Origin: Omphalotus guepiniiformis
Lineage: Eukaryota; Basidiomycota; Agaricomycetes; Agaricales; Omphalotaceae
NCBI GenBank assembly: GCA_028554645.1
Contig: JAQOOI010000043.1
Location: 62,001-126,000, forward strand
Length of the DNA stretch: 64,000 bases
Direction: 5' to 3'
The notes beneath the pieces were generated by a model. It saw only the letters and a list, made by a program, of their open reading frames with translations. It had not been told where the DNA came from and did no database searches. Of the stretch, positions 35,901 to 48,200 are shown piece by piece (position 1 is the first letter of the stretch; each line of letters opens with the position of its first letter). The position numbers and the translations under genes were made by a program.

Positions 35901-36470
35901 GTAGGTAAGCTGCTCACATGAGATGGGAATACTCCACTTCAGAGTTTAAATTGGCACAGATTGGGACATACCACTACTGACTCTGGGCATAACACTATTG
36001 TCATGGATCTCCTCTCTTCAGATGCAGATGTCAATGCTGAGGGTGATTTCTATAGATTTGCTCTACAAGCAGCTGCTGGCTCTGGACATGAAGCCATTTG
36101 AAAGAGTCCTCTCTTTGCATGTGCAAATGTCAATGCTGAGGGTGGTAAATATGGATTTGCTCTCTAAGCTGCTGCTAGGTTTGGACACACAACCATTGTG
36201 AAGAATTGTCCCTCTGCAGGTGCAGATGTTAATAAGGGTGGTAAATATGAATCTGCTGCTTGTGCTGGACATGAGATCATCGTAAAGGATCTTCTCTCTG
36301 CAGGTGCAGCATATCAATGCAAAGAGTGGTTTTTATAGATCTCCTCTGGTAGCTGCTACTAGCCCTGTACATAAGGGCATTATGAAGGACCTTCTTCCTG
36401 CAAGTGTAGATGAGAATGCTGAGAGTGGTGAATATGAATCTGCTTTCCAAGCTTCTGCTATGTAACAAGT
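32940..36470 (+). pseudogene. NACHT-ankyrin (NLR-like) protein, decayed
   Basis: Pieces occur in the normal order of mushroom NACHT-ankyrin proteins. First is GGNFNNIEGNFY (about 32957), then ILKWLDAPNPSIYFDNARD and GAWLLTDPKYTGWKENGKLQW (33070-33220). Walker A VAGAGKT follows at about 33284, then STTLIDHHLENRL and FYYYFDSCDAS, Walker B-like IIMNAIDEAS (33650), SLLALNTVYILVTSCQAP, LKDLPPDLETTYMEKLS, and LAHHSVKEFL. Ankyrin repeats run from about 34680 to 36470 (KGANVNIEGG, SAGANINAEGG, KGADVNAKGN). Stops and frameshifts occur throughout, and the later repeats are the most damaged. Living relatives are thought to act as intracellular receptors or signal-transducing ATPases. A tRNA-like insert interrupts the ankyrin part. 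Confidence 0.85.
34973..35048 (+). repeat. tRNA-like sequence, possible SINE head
   Basis: A 71-base stretch folds as a worn tRNA. The acceptor GGACAGA pairs 5 of 7 with TCCATCC. The D stem is GCTC/GAGT. The anticodon stem pairs 4 of 5 with a GGG in the loop. The T stem CTGGG/TCTGG pairs through G-U wobbles. TAGCTCAGTGG is an exact A box and GGTTCAATCTC a good B box. TTTT follows directly, as a Pol III stop. It sits inside the ankyrin fossil, so it is probably an inserted tRNA-derived element and not a working tRNA gene. Confidence 0.55.
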
Positions 36471-37528
36471 ATGTATTTATCAATTAGATGGATATATTTC
36501 TTTGTATTCTTTATTTATGCCAGATTAGCACAAAAACATTCTAATTAATGTTGTATACTGTGTATGGCTTGAAAGAAAAGAAACTGAAAGATTAATGATT
36601 GTGCAGTCTTTTATATAGCATGGAAATCCAATAAGTCTGATAATATGATATTATATGTGTGAAAGCCTTTAGAGACATTACATCCTCCTATATGCATGAA
36701 TTGTAGAATTCAATCATACTATTGAACATTGATACAACTGTAGCACATGCCCCTACCATTTTTGGCCTTGTGAGATTGATCACTCAACTGTAATCTGCAC
36801 AGAGACAGTACAACTCTATAAATCATGCTGTATATTCTTAATTTCCATGGTATATTAGCATATTCACCCCCAGTATGTGTGTACAATTATGGTATATATA
36901 AGACTGGCATGCTAAGAACCACAAAAGAGACTGAACTTCTGAAGATGTTAGAACTCAACATATATTTCAAGAAAAAGAGTAGAAAAACAAAGTAGAAATG
37001 AGATGAAATGACAAGGAGAGAAACATATTCAAAAACAAAAGATAGGCAGTTGTTATATGTGCAGCATCAATTCATAACAGTACATCCTCTTTAGCCTCCT
37101 GAGCCCTCAAAGAAGCAGCCTGGACTAGTAGAGTAATTGTACATTGTGAGACATCCAGCTTTACCACTATCCTGCAATTATGCTGTAAATTTTGTGAAAC
37201 ATTCCTCTGGTGAAATGCCTCTCAGAGGAGCAATTCCATGAAGTATTGAATTTTGCATAGAGTTTCAGTCAAACTATTGGAGTGCCATGATACATCACGA
37301 GCTGTCACAAGAGAGGCATATAAATGATTCCCCAGAATTCATGCCTGATTCACAAGCAACGGTGACTGAAACTCGCAGTATATCGGGGTGCCATATGCCA
37401 TAGCTAATCGCTTTGCTAGAAGTTGAAACGATCCAGAATCCCTTGCAAAGTGCAGATATTCAAGCAAAGGTGATGCACCCTATATACACCACCTCTAGCT
37501 TCTAGGTATCAAAGTTCACGTAGATACT

Positions 37529-39643
37529 CTACTTTAGCATGTACCCAGCAAACCTATCCATAGCTTTCCTCGAGATACCACTATCATGATCCTCCTTCAC
37601 TGCCTTTCTAAACGCAATCACCTTCCGTCGAATCTCCTCCCCTTCAGGACCACGCATTCGCTTCCAGATATCACTCATCTCTTCCTCCACAGCCTCCTGC
37701 GTCCCGACGACGGTCGGTCCGCGATAAGTCGGGCGTCCGATGCTATCACCCGTTCGGACTTGGATAAGCTCAAATGCAATCTTGAGCCCAACGGAAAGTT
37801 GGTTACTGATTGGACAGGCCCATCCGTAATTGGAATGTCAATGTTCCGACTCAGTCAATGGCAGAAAACTCACGCAATGATAGGCTGGTCAATTGTATAT
37901 GGCCATAACACCATAGGAACTTCATTAACTAATGCTTCTGAAATCGAATTTGACCCAGAGTGGCACTAAGAAGCGAAAAGGCCACAATCAACGATCATAC
38001 GATTCATAACACGAAAACCTAGAATCACATACCAAATACCATCCAGTAGCATCATGCTTCAACAGTGCCTGCTGTGGTACAAATCCCGCGAGCAACCCAC
38101 GACCAGACTTCTTAATCGCTTGCCGATGCGCGGGCGTCAGCAACTCATTCAAATCCGCATTTGCAAAAACAAACGGTAGCGGAGGATCAGCTGCTAATAT
38201 CGTCTTTATCATCGCATCGAAAAGTTTCGGTTGTCCATACGGTAAGAAAGTCGTGCCGAAACTGATATAAAGCACCGAACGTTTTCCGTACTGCACCTCC
38301 ATGCGATCCAGGAAGGACATCACGTTTCGATCCGAGTCGGAAAGAGCGCGAACGTGAGTAGGTATCCCGGTTTTCCACCATGCACTGGGGTATTGAGGTC
38401 TAAATCAATACATAAACCATTAAAACGTTTAGCTCGGAGGAAAATCACGGTGCATATATAGGTCTACTTACCCTACCTGCAAAAAGACCTTGTCAGGCAT
38501 CGATGCCACCATCTCGTCAACTTCCCCTGGTTCCATGACTGGACTAGTGTGCACAATGAACCCGCTCAAGCGGGGCATGCAGTCAGTGATTTGCTTGCAC
38601 GCCACAGCTTGCGCGACAGCAATCGATCCAGCGTCAGTAACCAGTGATCCGCTTTGAGGATCTATCATGCATGATAGTTTCAAGCTTTTTCTCTCAGATA
38701 CTATGTGTGGCATCACGTACTAAGTTCGTCTGAAGACACAAGTGCATAGATATAATCAAACTTCTTAGGAACGAAATTGGGAGAAAGGCACTCACAGTGA
38801 TACATCGGGGGAAGCGAGACAGTCTGAGCGACAACATCTGATGGTCTGCACCATACCTTATATGACCTCGTTCATCAATCCTTTCAAACAAGGTAAGAGA
38901 ACATGGAATCACACCTTATATGCCACATGATGAATCGTCGTATCGCCATGAATCCCACTTGCCAACTCCTTCTCCGCTTGACGGTACGTCGGAGTCCAGT
39001 ACGTCTCGGGATACTCTTTCTGTCTAACCCAATAGCTTTTTACCTGTAAGTTTCAAAGTCTATACAAACGCCAGGCAAAACGTTCTCACTAATTCACTGT
39101 GGCGCAATTGAGAGGGTGGAAGGCGAAAGCTGGTATTTTGGGGTTTGTACCTGCGCTACAGACACTATCCAGCATGTCTATTGTCGGTAATGCCAATATC
39201 TATACAACAATGACACAGAACAGGTATCAGTAGAAGTTCGCTGTCGGAAGCCAATAATTTCGAATACTCACATCTGCAACAACTAGCTGCGGAGTGAACG
39301 AAAACGGGTCTTCAGGGTTGTTTGCTCCGGCGCCTGATAGTACACTTCTCAAGTGATCAGGTAACAACCCGAGCATGCACACCAACTGCGCTACCAATCC
39401 CTCAAACTTCCCCTCACCGAGGAGTGTCAACCTGAGCCTTCTCCGTGCTTCGTCTGGGAGCTCATACAGCTTCATCTCGTTCTCGAAAGGGGGTTTGGAG
39501 AAGGGAGATGTGGTTGCCGTCCCAATGTAAGTGATATAAAGATCAGGATACATCATTAAGAGGTTCATAGTGAAATTGAACAACGGTCGATTGTGTCCAA
39601 ACCATGGCGCACTGAATACGATGAAGTGAGTTTTGGGAGACAT
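37529..39643 (-). CDS. UDP-glycosyltransferase (GT1 family)
   Basis: Transfers a sugar from a UDP-sugar to a small lipophilic acceptor; probably intracellular. Eight exons on the minus strand: 39643-39272, 39199-39098, 39043-38915, 38856-38796, 38700-38472, 38399-38033, 37965-37874, 37807-37529 region ending at TAG (37529-37531; last acceptor at 37806). Together they give 543 codons including stop, in line with fungal UGTs. The catalytic His17 is in SAPWFGHNRPL. SLPPMYH and the FGTTFLPYG strand are typical. The donor-binding signature is CHSGSNSISEALVNEVPMVL then WPYTIDQP (about 421-448). No signal peptide or membrane anchor is seen. The donor GTGAAT (intron 2) is weak, but only it keeps the frame. 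The acceptor substrate is unknown. Confidence 0.87.
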
Positions 39644-41212
39644 GGGTAGCAAAGGCAGACGTTTTTCTTACATTTGAAATGAAAAAGACAGTGTTTTATA
39701 TGAGCGTTGGTTTCACTTGTTATACCTGGATACGCGGGGGGAGAAACAAACGGCAATAGGTTGTTTAGCTCGGATAAACGGAGATCCCACTCCAAGCAAA
39801 ACCAGAACCGAGCACCTCTAGATGATATTTAGACCCGCCAGAGGACGCCAGAGGATTATGAACAGTTTCTTTTGCGCATCAGTCTCATCCTCAAAGTGTT
39901 GGAAGGTTTGCAAGTTGGTCGCTGTTTGCGCCAGATTTGGCCGCTACAGTTTCTTTAAAGTGCCGCTTGGATGCCACTAGGGCTGGACGAGCGTGTGTTT
40001 TTTTGAGTAGCCAACTTGGTTGCCGATGTGCTGCCACTGCTTGCTAGGGGCTAGACGATCTACATAGATCATCATCCGGCTTGCCTATTACTAGTAAGGC
40101 TAGAAATTGCCCTACGAGGACAGAGATGTATATGAAGGAGGGTCAGGAACGGAAGCTGAAGGAGCCTTCAAGGAGGTACGATGAGCCAAGACTCTTATGA
40201 ATCTACTAAATATTGCATCTTACCTGGGGCGCATGACATTTTCACTGATCCTTTCTCGCATGTTGAAACCGACACCGTCTCAGCGGCGTCTTCAACCAAA
40301 TTAGTAATTCATCCTCCATATATACCTGCTTTGTTCTCCGTACTTCCGACTACTTGCTCAAGCGCTCAAGTCTCAGGACTTCGGCCATATCCTTTGGCAC
40401 CACCGCGATGCTTCGACAAAAGGCTTCAATAATCCATACCTATAATCATACGTGCAGGGCGATGCCAAGCTCTAGAAACATCGTCCAATCAAGGGAACAA
40501 TTCTTCACAGACATTAGTACCCGTGTCGCGACTCGGTTGTGTTCGTACATTCAACAGTGAGCTTGCCCGACAACTTCAACCCATGTCGTCAACGAACAAA
40601 AACCTGGACCCCACCGGGGACCGGAGTTTCACTCCACCGGCTTTGATTCTTGAGCCCTGACTCGTATTGCGCTCCACGTTCGATATTTCACCCTATGCCA
40701 GCATCTCAACAGCTAGTCGTCCGATTTGCAGAGTCGCAGCATAGGAACCCCGACACAATCAGGCTTTCATGTACTCGACAAGCAAATCATGAATTAGAAT
40801 TTAACAGTATAGAGGCCACTAAGAAGTCGACAAACCTCCTATCATAGTTCATGTGACATGAGTTACTTACCATCCTCCTGCATACTCAGAATGCTGGGTT
40901 TCGAAATCAGTCGCTTTGACAACATTCCGAAATCGCCGGAGTCGCGACAGGGTAACTAGTAGAATCCACTGGACCCAATGAAATATCTAGTATTCGTATT
41001 AGCTCTTGGTCGAACATCTGAACCATTCTCAGCCGACACTCACATATGATTCCGTGTACCATAAGTGTAAGGATGCAGATTCAAGCACAAAGAAAGGCCT
41101 CTGCATGTGAAATGGTGAGGTCTACTACATCGTGGGTAGTCATGACGGAACGTATAACATACCAAAAATATAGAATGTCGACATTCAGTACTTAGTACTC
41201 AGTACTCAGTCT
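39644..41212. other. Intergenic
   Basis: Upstream region of the glycosyltransferase and downstream region of the GLTP gene. Short frames at about 40181-40560 have no recognisable motif. Confidence 0.4.
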
Positions 41213-42117
41213 TTAGACCTTCCCGTAACCGCCTTCTTCAAGAAATAGGCTTATCCGTTTGACAATCAACTCGAGCCCTTGAAGCCACTTGCTAAGTTCG
41301 ACATCAAGTTTCTCAACCGGCCCACCCTGCGCGATACGGTTATAGAAATCTTGGCGACGGGGAACAGAGCGAATTGCGACCTGCATTCATCCATTAACAG
41401 AATTTTCGCATATTCAGAACGGGAAAAAGCGGACATAAACCACGGAGCGAATGATGAAAGTATGGTGATGCCGGAGCACTGAATCGTAGGAGCGTCTGAA
41501 GCATACATGTAGCTCCGAAGAAGGATCATTCTGCATATGTTGCAATGCTTGACATGTCAGTGCTAATCCGCTGGAGTGAAAAACGTTCAACGTTCAGCGT
41601 TCACACACTATACCACAAAACGCGCGAGCTCACCGCATTAGCCGTACAAGACACGGTATCCCAGACTTTTGGTCTTCTCTAGCTTCGCTCTCCACCAACG
41701 CTTCAAGTGTATGCGAATCACTTTCATATGCATGATATCGGGTTCGTACGCCCTACATAGATGATTTCGAACAAGTGCATTCATTCCTTTGAGCATACGC
41801 CTACGAGTTGTTGAAAAAAGCGTACATTGATATTCCTTCTGATGTCGGATTGCACGAAACCAAAAACTCCGGAGCCAAAAAGATCTCAACGAACCACAGG
41901 AATTCAGTTTTACTCGTTCAACACAACCAGCCAGTATAAACTCTCACCAAACATTGTCACCAACCCATCCGAAGCTTCAATAAATGCCCTCGTATCAACT
42001 CCGTGTTCCGAAATCGGTACATCGGCAAACGACTGGATTCATTCAATGGTGGCTTCAGCTTAGAAGCACTGCTGTGATGCCCGAATATACCTTGACTGTC
42101 TCGAAGTAGGGTGCCAT
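41213..42117 (-). CDS. GLTP-fold (glycolipid transfer protein) family member
   Basis: Six exons on the minus strand: 42117-42091, 42032-41948, 41884-41826, 41752-41634, 41570-41435, 41380-41213; 198 codons including stop, the normal GLTP size (about 200). The sequence follows the family throughout: MAPYFETVKSFADVPI, GVDTRAFIEASDGLV, GFVQSDIRRNING, TLEALVESEARED, GLALTCQALQHM, SYDSVLRHHHTFIIRS, PRRQDFYNRI, WLQGLELIVKRISLFLEEGG. Family members shuttle glycosphingolipids or ceramide-1-phosphate between membranes in the cytosol. Asp and Asn of the DxxxN headgroup site are kept. The Lys three residues further on is Gly, and the stacking Trp (Trp96 in human GLTP) is Arg in CLVRLMRGL. The fifth donor (GTCCGC) is unusual. 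The frame is intact, so ligand choice may differ or decay may have begun. Confidence 0.88.
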
Positions 42118-43140
42118 GTTGGAGAAAGCAGAGTACAAGTGAGTCCGTTGAACAGAGGTTATGGGTGAATTGTGGGTGAAGGCGACGCGCGAGGATGTTG
42201 CTTGCAACCGTGAGGCGTTGGTGAGGCGTTGGTGAGGCGTCGGAGTTTGTATCGGCACAACCGGACCGGTGTCCACTGGGCTTCGGCGGAGGCTCGGCGG
42301 GAGCCCCGAACTCAGGAATAATCATAACTTCATATATAATTACTGTAAATGAACGCTTTCCAGAATACTTCAGAGGCTGTAAGGTGCGACGTACAGCATC
42401 TCCAGCCACTCTAGCAACAAGGCCCAGTAGAGAACAAATCTGATGTCGAAAAAATTGGACCCCTGACATATAGCGTAAGTATACCTTTCAACTTGAAGTG
42501 GCCCTCCAGTTTCTCCCTATAGAAACTGCGTGCCAGGGATAATTTGTGGGGGTTCTCGTCCACCCTGTCGATAATTAGTGAACACGATGAAACGATCAGT
42601 TTACAAAATCAAATTCGACCCTCGAGGTCTACCACTGTCCACAGGTAGGTAGGAATTACATTTGAGCTGCATATGTACTAAACAATCGGGTATCCATCAA
42701 AGGGACAAAAACAAGTGTTAGTTAGGCAAGCGATGGTACATTGGCAGAAGCTATACATAATGCATAACAGTAAAGCAGTAGAATGCGAGCAAGAAGACAA
42801 GCTAGTGGCTAGTAGTAGCTTCAATGGCGACAAAATATGTACCGAAACGAAGTACAAAGTAGACTGCCCTGTCCATCGCACAATATATATATATGGTACA
42901 TCCAAGTACGAAGATGCACTACTCGGCAAATTTTGAAAGGCGATGAGAGGCATTCACAGTGGACTGAACGATCTAACAAACAATCGAAGAAGGGAACAGT
43001 ACAATAAAATAGCTTGCTTAGCAAACATTATTTTTTTCCTTCAGGCATTCGGGTATTTTGAAGCTTCCCACTTCCGCACTATACTGGGCTATCAATAGAC
43101 TTGATACAAAAACGCATAAGTTTGAAAATGACAGCCAATT
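42118..43140. other. Intergenic
   Basis: Non-coding. Three copies of a 10-11 base unit (GTGAGGCGTTG) lie at about 42209-42241. A second possible last exon of the DUF6534 gene ends at 43041 (see that entry). Confidence 0.4.
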
Positions 43141-45264
43141 TCATGAAGCAGTTACCTTCATCTCATAGTGCGTCTCTGTCTCCACGTCTTTAGTGATCGT
43201 GATATGACGCTGTGGGGGCTTTGTGAGTGTCTTTGAAAATCACCGTCGGCCAAAGCATTATCTCTATAGAGATCGAGAAAGACATACCGGAGCGTTGTTG
43301 GCGTTTGAGAAGTCGACTTGAGTAGAGCTTGATAATGTGAACCCAGAAATCGCCATTTGCTGTGCCTCTCTTATCTTTTGCCGTCCGTTCAACCTACAGA
43401 ATAATGAGCACGCATCATCAGGTGCAGCACTAGATGAATAGCATACGTTGCGAGCAGAGAATTTGTATAAACTGTAGAACGGAGCGTCAGAAAAAGATAA
43501 GAAGAATACAATGTCAATACTTACTACGTGCCAGAGAGCAGTAGAAAGCCATGTAAATGAACGTTCCCGGAAGGGTAGAGTTCTGGTAATAGGAACGACG
43601 TGGCATCAGCTACCAAGAACCAAAATCTACTGAAAGATAAACTCACGGTGATTAGGGAAAGAATTGCGCAAAGAGTGCTCAAGATGCCTGTGTTCAAGCA
43701 GAACAGTATCAGACGGTTCATGACAGCATCGGACCTAAGATTGATAGGAATGATGAGCACAAAATGATTCCTCCCGAGTTCAAATACGTACCTCTTCAGT
43801 CCGGACTTCGCCGTCTGAAGCCAATAGACAAGCGAAACACTGATGGTTATATCGGCCATAGCACCCAGTGCGTTCATCGACTTCGCATATCCCTGTTGAC
43901 GACTTCTTAGCATCATGATCCAGGAAAACCGGCCAGAATGAATCACTTACATCAATAGTTGAAAGCTCAGCGAACGTATGGATGGACGTGCTAAAACAGC
44001 TTCAGATTGAATCGCTCAAGGAAACAAGCTAGGCCCAGTATACATACCTCTTTGCCGCATAAGCTGCAAAAGAACGAGTTTAGCCTTTCATTACGTCTCC
44101 TATATCTGTGAAAACACTTACCAAATCCTACTGCTAGGTTTCCTAATGCAAGGAGTAACTAATTCATGGGATCACGATCAGGATGATGGCCCGGAAAGTG
44201 AGGGTAAGAGAGCAAGTGCGACGTACAAGGACGATAGTCACTGGGTTCTTCTTGCTGACTATGAAGCGCCCATCAAAGTCGGCATTAGCATCTAGGCGAC
44301 TTCAAAAGATCGGAAGAAACTACGCATACATTTGAAGACACGCCATATGAAGAACCTAGTGCGCTCTCATTAGTATTCGAGGCCTTTCATTCAAGACACA
44401 TTGCAAAAAACGTACATTTGAACAATGAACCCAACCGTTGTCTGAGATAAATAGAATTCCAAGTAAGAAATCGCTCCCAGGGACGACAGACCGAATGGTG
44501 CTAATTACCGTAAGGAACACGACAACCTGCGAGATGTCATCCCGATGTTAGCAAACTAAATTGTTAATGTGATGTCCGGGCCTACCGAAAAACTCCTACA
44601 CAAGGGTTTGATGTATGTTTAACAACTTGAATTACTCCGGGTTGACGTTTGGGAATATTACTCACCATATCAACGTTGTGAGGAAGAGTGGGTTCGCAAA
44701 GTTGGAGATGAGGTATGTGTATAGGACGTGACACATGAATATCTGATCGAGGGTATCGAGAAGGCTGAGAGGGTTATGGATATCAGAATATATGCCAGGG
44801 GCGCGACACGGAGAGGTACATACTATACCGAAGTAACCTGCGCAGAGTTCTCAGATTAGCCCGCAGCATGAAATATACAGGGAACCGAAAAGCGCACCAT
44901 GATTTTCATCCATCCCAGTTCATGCTCTGACCTATAGAAGAGCAGGAAGTACTCGTAGAACTGCATGGTACTAATCCCCCATAGACTGCATCATGATGAA
45001 CAACATCAACAACTGAATGGTATCACAAGTGACCGACGACCTACACCCCAGCTAAACTGTATCATCGAAAATCGAGATTGTCAGTTTTAATTATTCAATC
45101 GCCAGGCCTGAAAGCAACCCTCACAATACCCCAAAAAAGAGAGCTCCCATCTAGATGAGGTTACGTAGCATTAAGTTGTGGTAACAACAAGCAATACAAT
45201 CTTCATAACATACCGTGTTATCTAGTGCAGGCAGAGCCAGAGCAGTACTTGCGGCCGCGCTCAT
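43141..45264 (-). CDS. DUF6534 multi-pass membrane protein, 20 exons
   Basis: I rebuilt 20 exons on the minus strand with lengths 51, 26, 12, 88, 14, 99, 10, 18, 26, 26, 65, 37, 16, 40, 101, 88, 58, 25, 106 and 69 bases; they sum to 325 codons including stop. All introns are GT-AG and 38-73 bases. The protein is a polytopic membrane protein with the DUF6534 pattern: ALDNTMGALFFGV, LWGISTMQFYEYF, LLDTLDQIFMCHVLYTYL, VGFIVQMFFIWRVF, LLALGNLAVGF, RSDAVMNRLILFCLNTGIL, and FIYMAFYCSLAR then YTNSLLATLNGRQKIREAQ. Conserved R-S-x-x-V-x-N-R and LATLNGR are family hallmarks. Members are abundant in mushrooms and their role is unknown. The last codons are uncertain: a further intron after EMK would give an end at 43041 instead. 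Confidence 0.87.
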
Positions 45265-48200
45265 CTTGACTGTGTTGCAAGAAGAAACGGTTGTCTGAAA
45301 GGTAATGGAAAGAGAAAAGAGCGGTACAAAGACAAGGAAAGATTGAACACGAGGGAGGAAGCACTTTAAAAACTCTCCTCTCTCTGCAGGGTCTCCCAAG
45401 CTCGGAAGTATTTTATATTATGAACTACGCGCGCGATTCCGTAACGACGGGTGTCGAGGGTTGATGGGAAATACCTCTGTTAGGCGCATAGTATGTACCC
45501 AGTTACCTCCCAATCGCCTCCGAATTCCCAAAGAAAGTAACCTATGGCCTGCTATAGCTGATACGTTATCCTCTTCCATCAAAGAACTCCCATACCCATT
45601 TAGTCTCTCTTAATTTTTTACTTTACCTAACTCAAGCGGTTCCACCGGTACTCACCACCTGCGCTATTCCAAGAAAGTCCTTCTTTATATATAGCGCAAT
45701 ATACGAGTGGCGTCTCGAACAGATGATCTGTGATATAGAAACGCGTCTTTCGACTTATCACAGATGAGTTTGCGCAAAGTAGGATTTCCCTTTGTCGAGG
45801 TCATAGATACGATGGGACCTCCTGGGAAGTCTTCGAATTTGACGGTGATATACACTGACAGTACGCCTAAAATGTCCGCCGGCACCAAGTGAATATGTGG
45901 TCGCTACTGTGCTGTGCCATACACATGCACCGGCCATTGCCAGAAGCGATGTCGCAGTACTAGCTTCACTTACATTGGACATCTGCGCAGCTCGTCGAGG
46001 ATGATGCCAGGCTTAGTCGACGGAGACGAATATCACCTCGTAAGCATCGTAAACAATCCTGAAACCTTGATACTTACATACGACCACCTTCTTCCTAGTT
46101 TGAGTTGAAAAAGAAGGTGAAGTCTCCCGGAAGTCTCCACACTGAATTCATCGACTATCCCATGTTTTTCAGGGCCAAACTTCCTTCAACGTCTAGCCAT
46201 GTTCGAACATGTACTCCGCTCAGCAAGAGGGTAGAATTTCCGTTGCCTCATTTTGAAAATCAAGTTCAGCGATTTTCCAATATTCCATCGTCGTCTCGCA
46301 TCTCACTCGCGAAAATCCTTTGTGTGCCTTTTCAGAAGGGAATAAAGCAAGTTCGTTCGTTAATTGGATGATAAACTCGGAAAAAACATAACACTGTACC
46401 TCCGCCGATAAGTACCACACTCACACTAAACTCCTTCCATCTATCCATATCCATGTATGCGAGGGAGCGGTGGGAAGTGTGGGTCGTTCTAGATTAGTGG
46501 CAGTTGCTGTTTTACGAGATACGCAGAACACAGAGCGTTATACAACGCGAACTATATCCGGAGTACTTTCCCCGTCCACGAGATGCCCGACCCTGCAACG
46601 CAAGCTTAGCTAATACCAAAGGGAAGAACAAATCGGGACAACCTCAGGTGATTATTTGCCTATGTTGCCTTTTTGCTTCTTCCTGATGCTAACACTTACT
46701 TGCGCATGCGAATTTTCAATCTGTCAGTCAGGGAGCTACGATACCATTGGTTGAAGGAAAATATGTTTGTTTCATGACATGAGATGATCGAAAGTCTATA
46801 TGTTTTTCTGTGAACAGACTGAAATAAACCCACCTGGGCCTCGTTACATAAACTTTAGAGAAAGATAGTAGAAAGATGCGCTCACCCATCGTCAAGCGAC
46901 AGAAGACACGACAACATGAACATCAGAGACTTCAAGGGCTGATGCATATACTGCCAAACGCCAGCTCCGCGAATGTTTTTCCCAATCAGAATGTCAATTC
47001 AACAAACTGATTACAAACTGATTACATGGCATGTTTGTAGCTCGCCGTCCTCGACTCGTATGTAGATATTTTGAAGCGCAGGAGAACCATTCATGACATT
47101 CACTTCCGGCAGTGAAGTGATATTGAGGTACGAAAGGTTGGGGAGTCGGAGAAGGGGGACGTCGTCGGGGTAAGAAAGTTGTTTGCACGGTGCAAATAAT
47201 GCCTGTGGTGTTCAACAGGATTATGTAATACTGTCCCTTCTTTTCACTTCCACGTCAACTTGCAAACGCGCCATGTCTCACTGGTACTGTACACGGAGAC
47301 TCGTGAAATTCGTACTCAGTATTGACACAGAATGAGAGGACTTTAGTCACGAATCTCTCTCAACTTTCAAGCTTCAAGGCCAGTCGAACAGCTATTGACC
47401 AACTGTCGACAGCATGTAGACTTCGAACCTGATTCTGGTTGAATCATCGTAGCATCGTATGCGTCCAATCCCTAACTAGAACTGGCTCTTTGAATACTGT
47501 CCCTGACCGTGCTTCTCCGAGCGTCCAGACGTCCAATCCCGACTTCAACTGCCCAACAAACTGCCGCATATACAGGATCTTAGGTCGTCGCTTCCCCGGC
47601 TCCGAGCGCGAACAACCAACTACCAAGAAACCCTTCAACGTCAACTTGGAGCACATTGGTACATACCTTTACGCGTCGGATCTTTCACCTTGTCAAAATA
47701 CCGAGGTTCTCATCAGATTCCAGTGAGACTGCTGTTCAGTTTCTCTGCATCTAGCGCTGGCATCATATGCATCTCAGTTTTTGTTTTCCTTGGTTCTATT
47801 GGTATGATGGTCACTGGCCCGGGCAGGGGATCGAGCGGGTTCTTGAATGTCTTGATATCTTCGCAATGATGCATTCTTCTTCAACATCCCGACGTCACGT
47901 ACCCGCGATGGATATCTGTTTCTGGTCGGTGGGTTTCAAGTTACTGTACATACAGTGCAAGTGCTTTATTTCGGCCAGCTAGACTAAAGAACCAGACAAG
48001 TGAAAGGGGTGCGAGATTCTCTTCACCCACCGACACAAGTTGCAAGCGCTGTACATGTACAGCTGTCGTTCCGAATATATATATATATATATCGACACTA
48101 TCGGCTGATTCGAGGTTCGGTCGAGAGCAGGATTCGTCTGATTCGTCCTGGATTAGCGGAAATGTACTTGATTTTGAGTGTATCTTTGAATTGCTGTTAA

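Larger units (their letters stand above)
30250..37370. other. AT-rich, CpG-poor repeat block
   Basis: Over about 7 kb CpG is almost absent, while the flanks (for example 37640-37760) are full of it. AT content is highest at about 31140-31400. The block contains the LTR-like inverted repeat, the NACHT-ankyrin fossil and a tRNA-like insert. Apart from those, 30250-31660, 32050-32940 and 36470-37370 show no gene. Small tandem repeats sit at about 31619-31650 (CATCATTGA units) and 32154-32176 (CTAAT units). Confidence 0.65.

Noticed and set aside
40181..40432. 83-codon frame with ATG
   Set aside because: No motif, no intron partners and no conserved neighbours.
47444..47656. 70-codon minus-strand frame
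   Set aside because: Plausible composition but no family, no neighbouring exon that joins, and too short to call.
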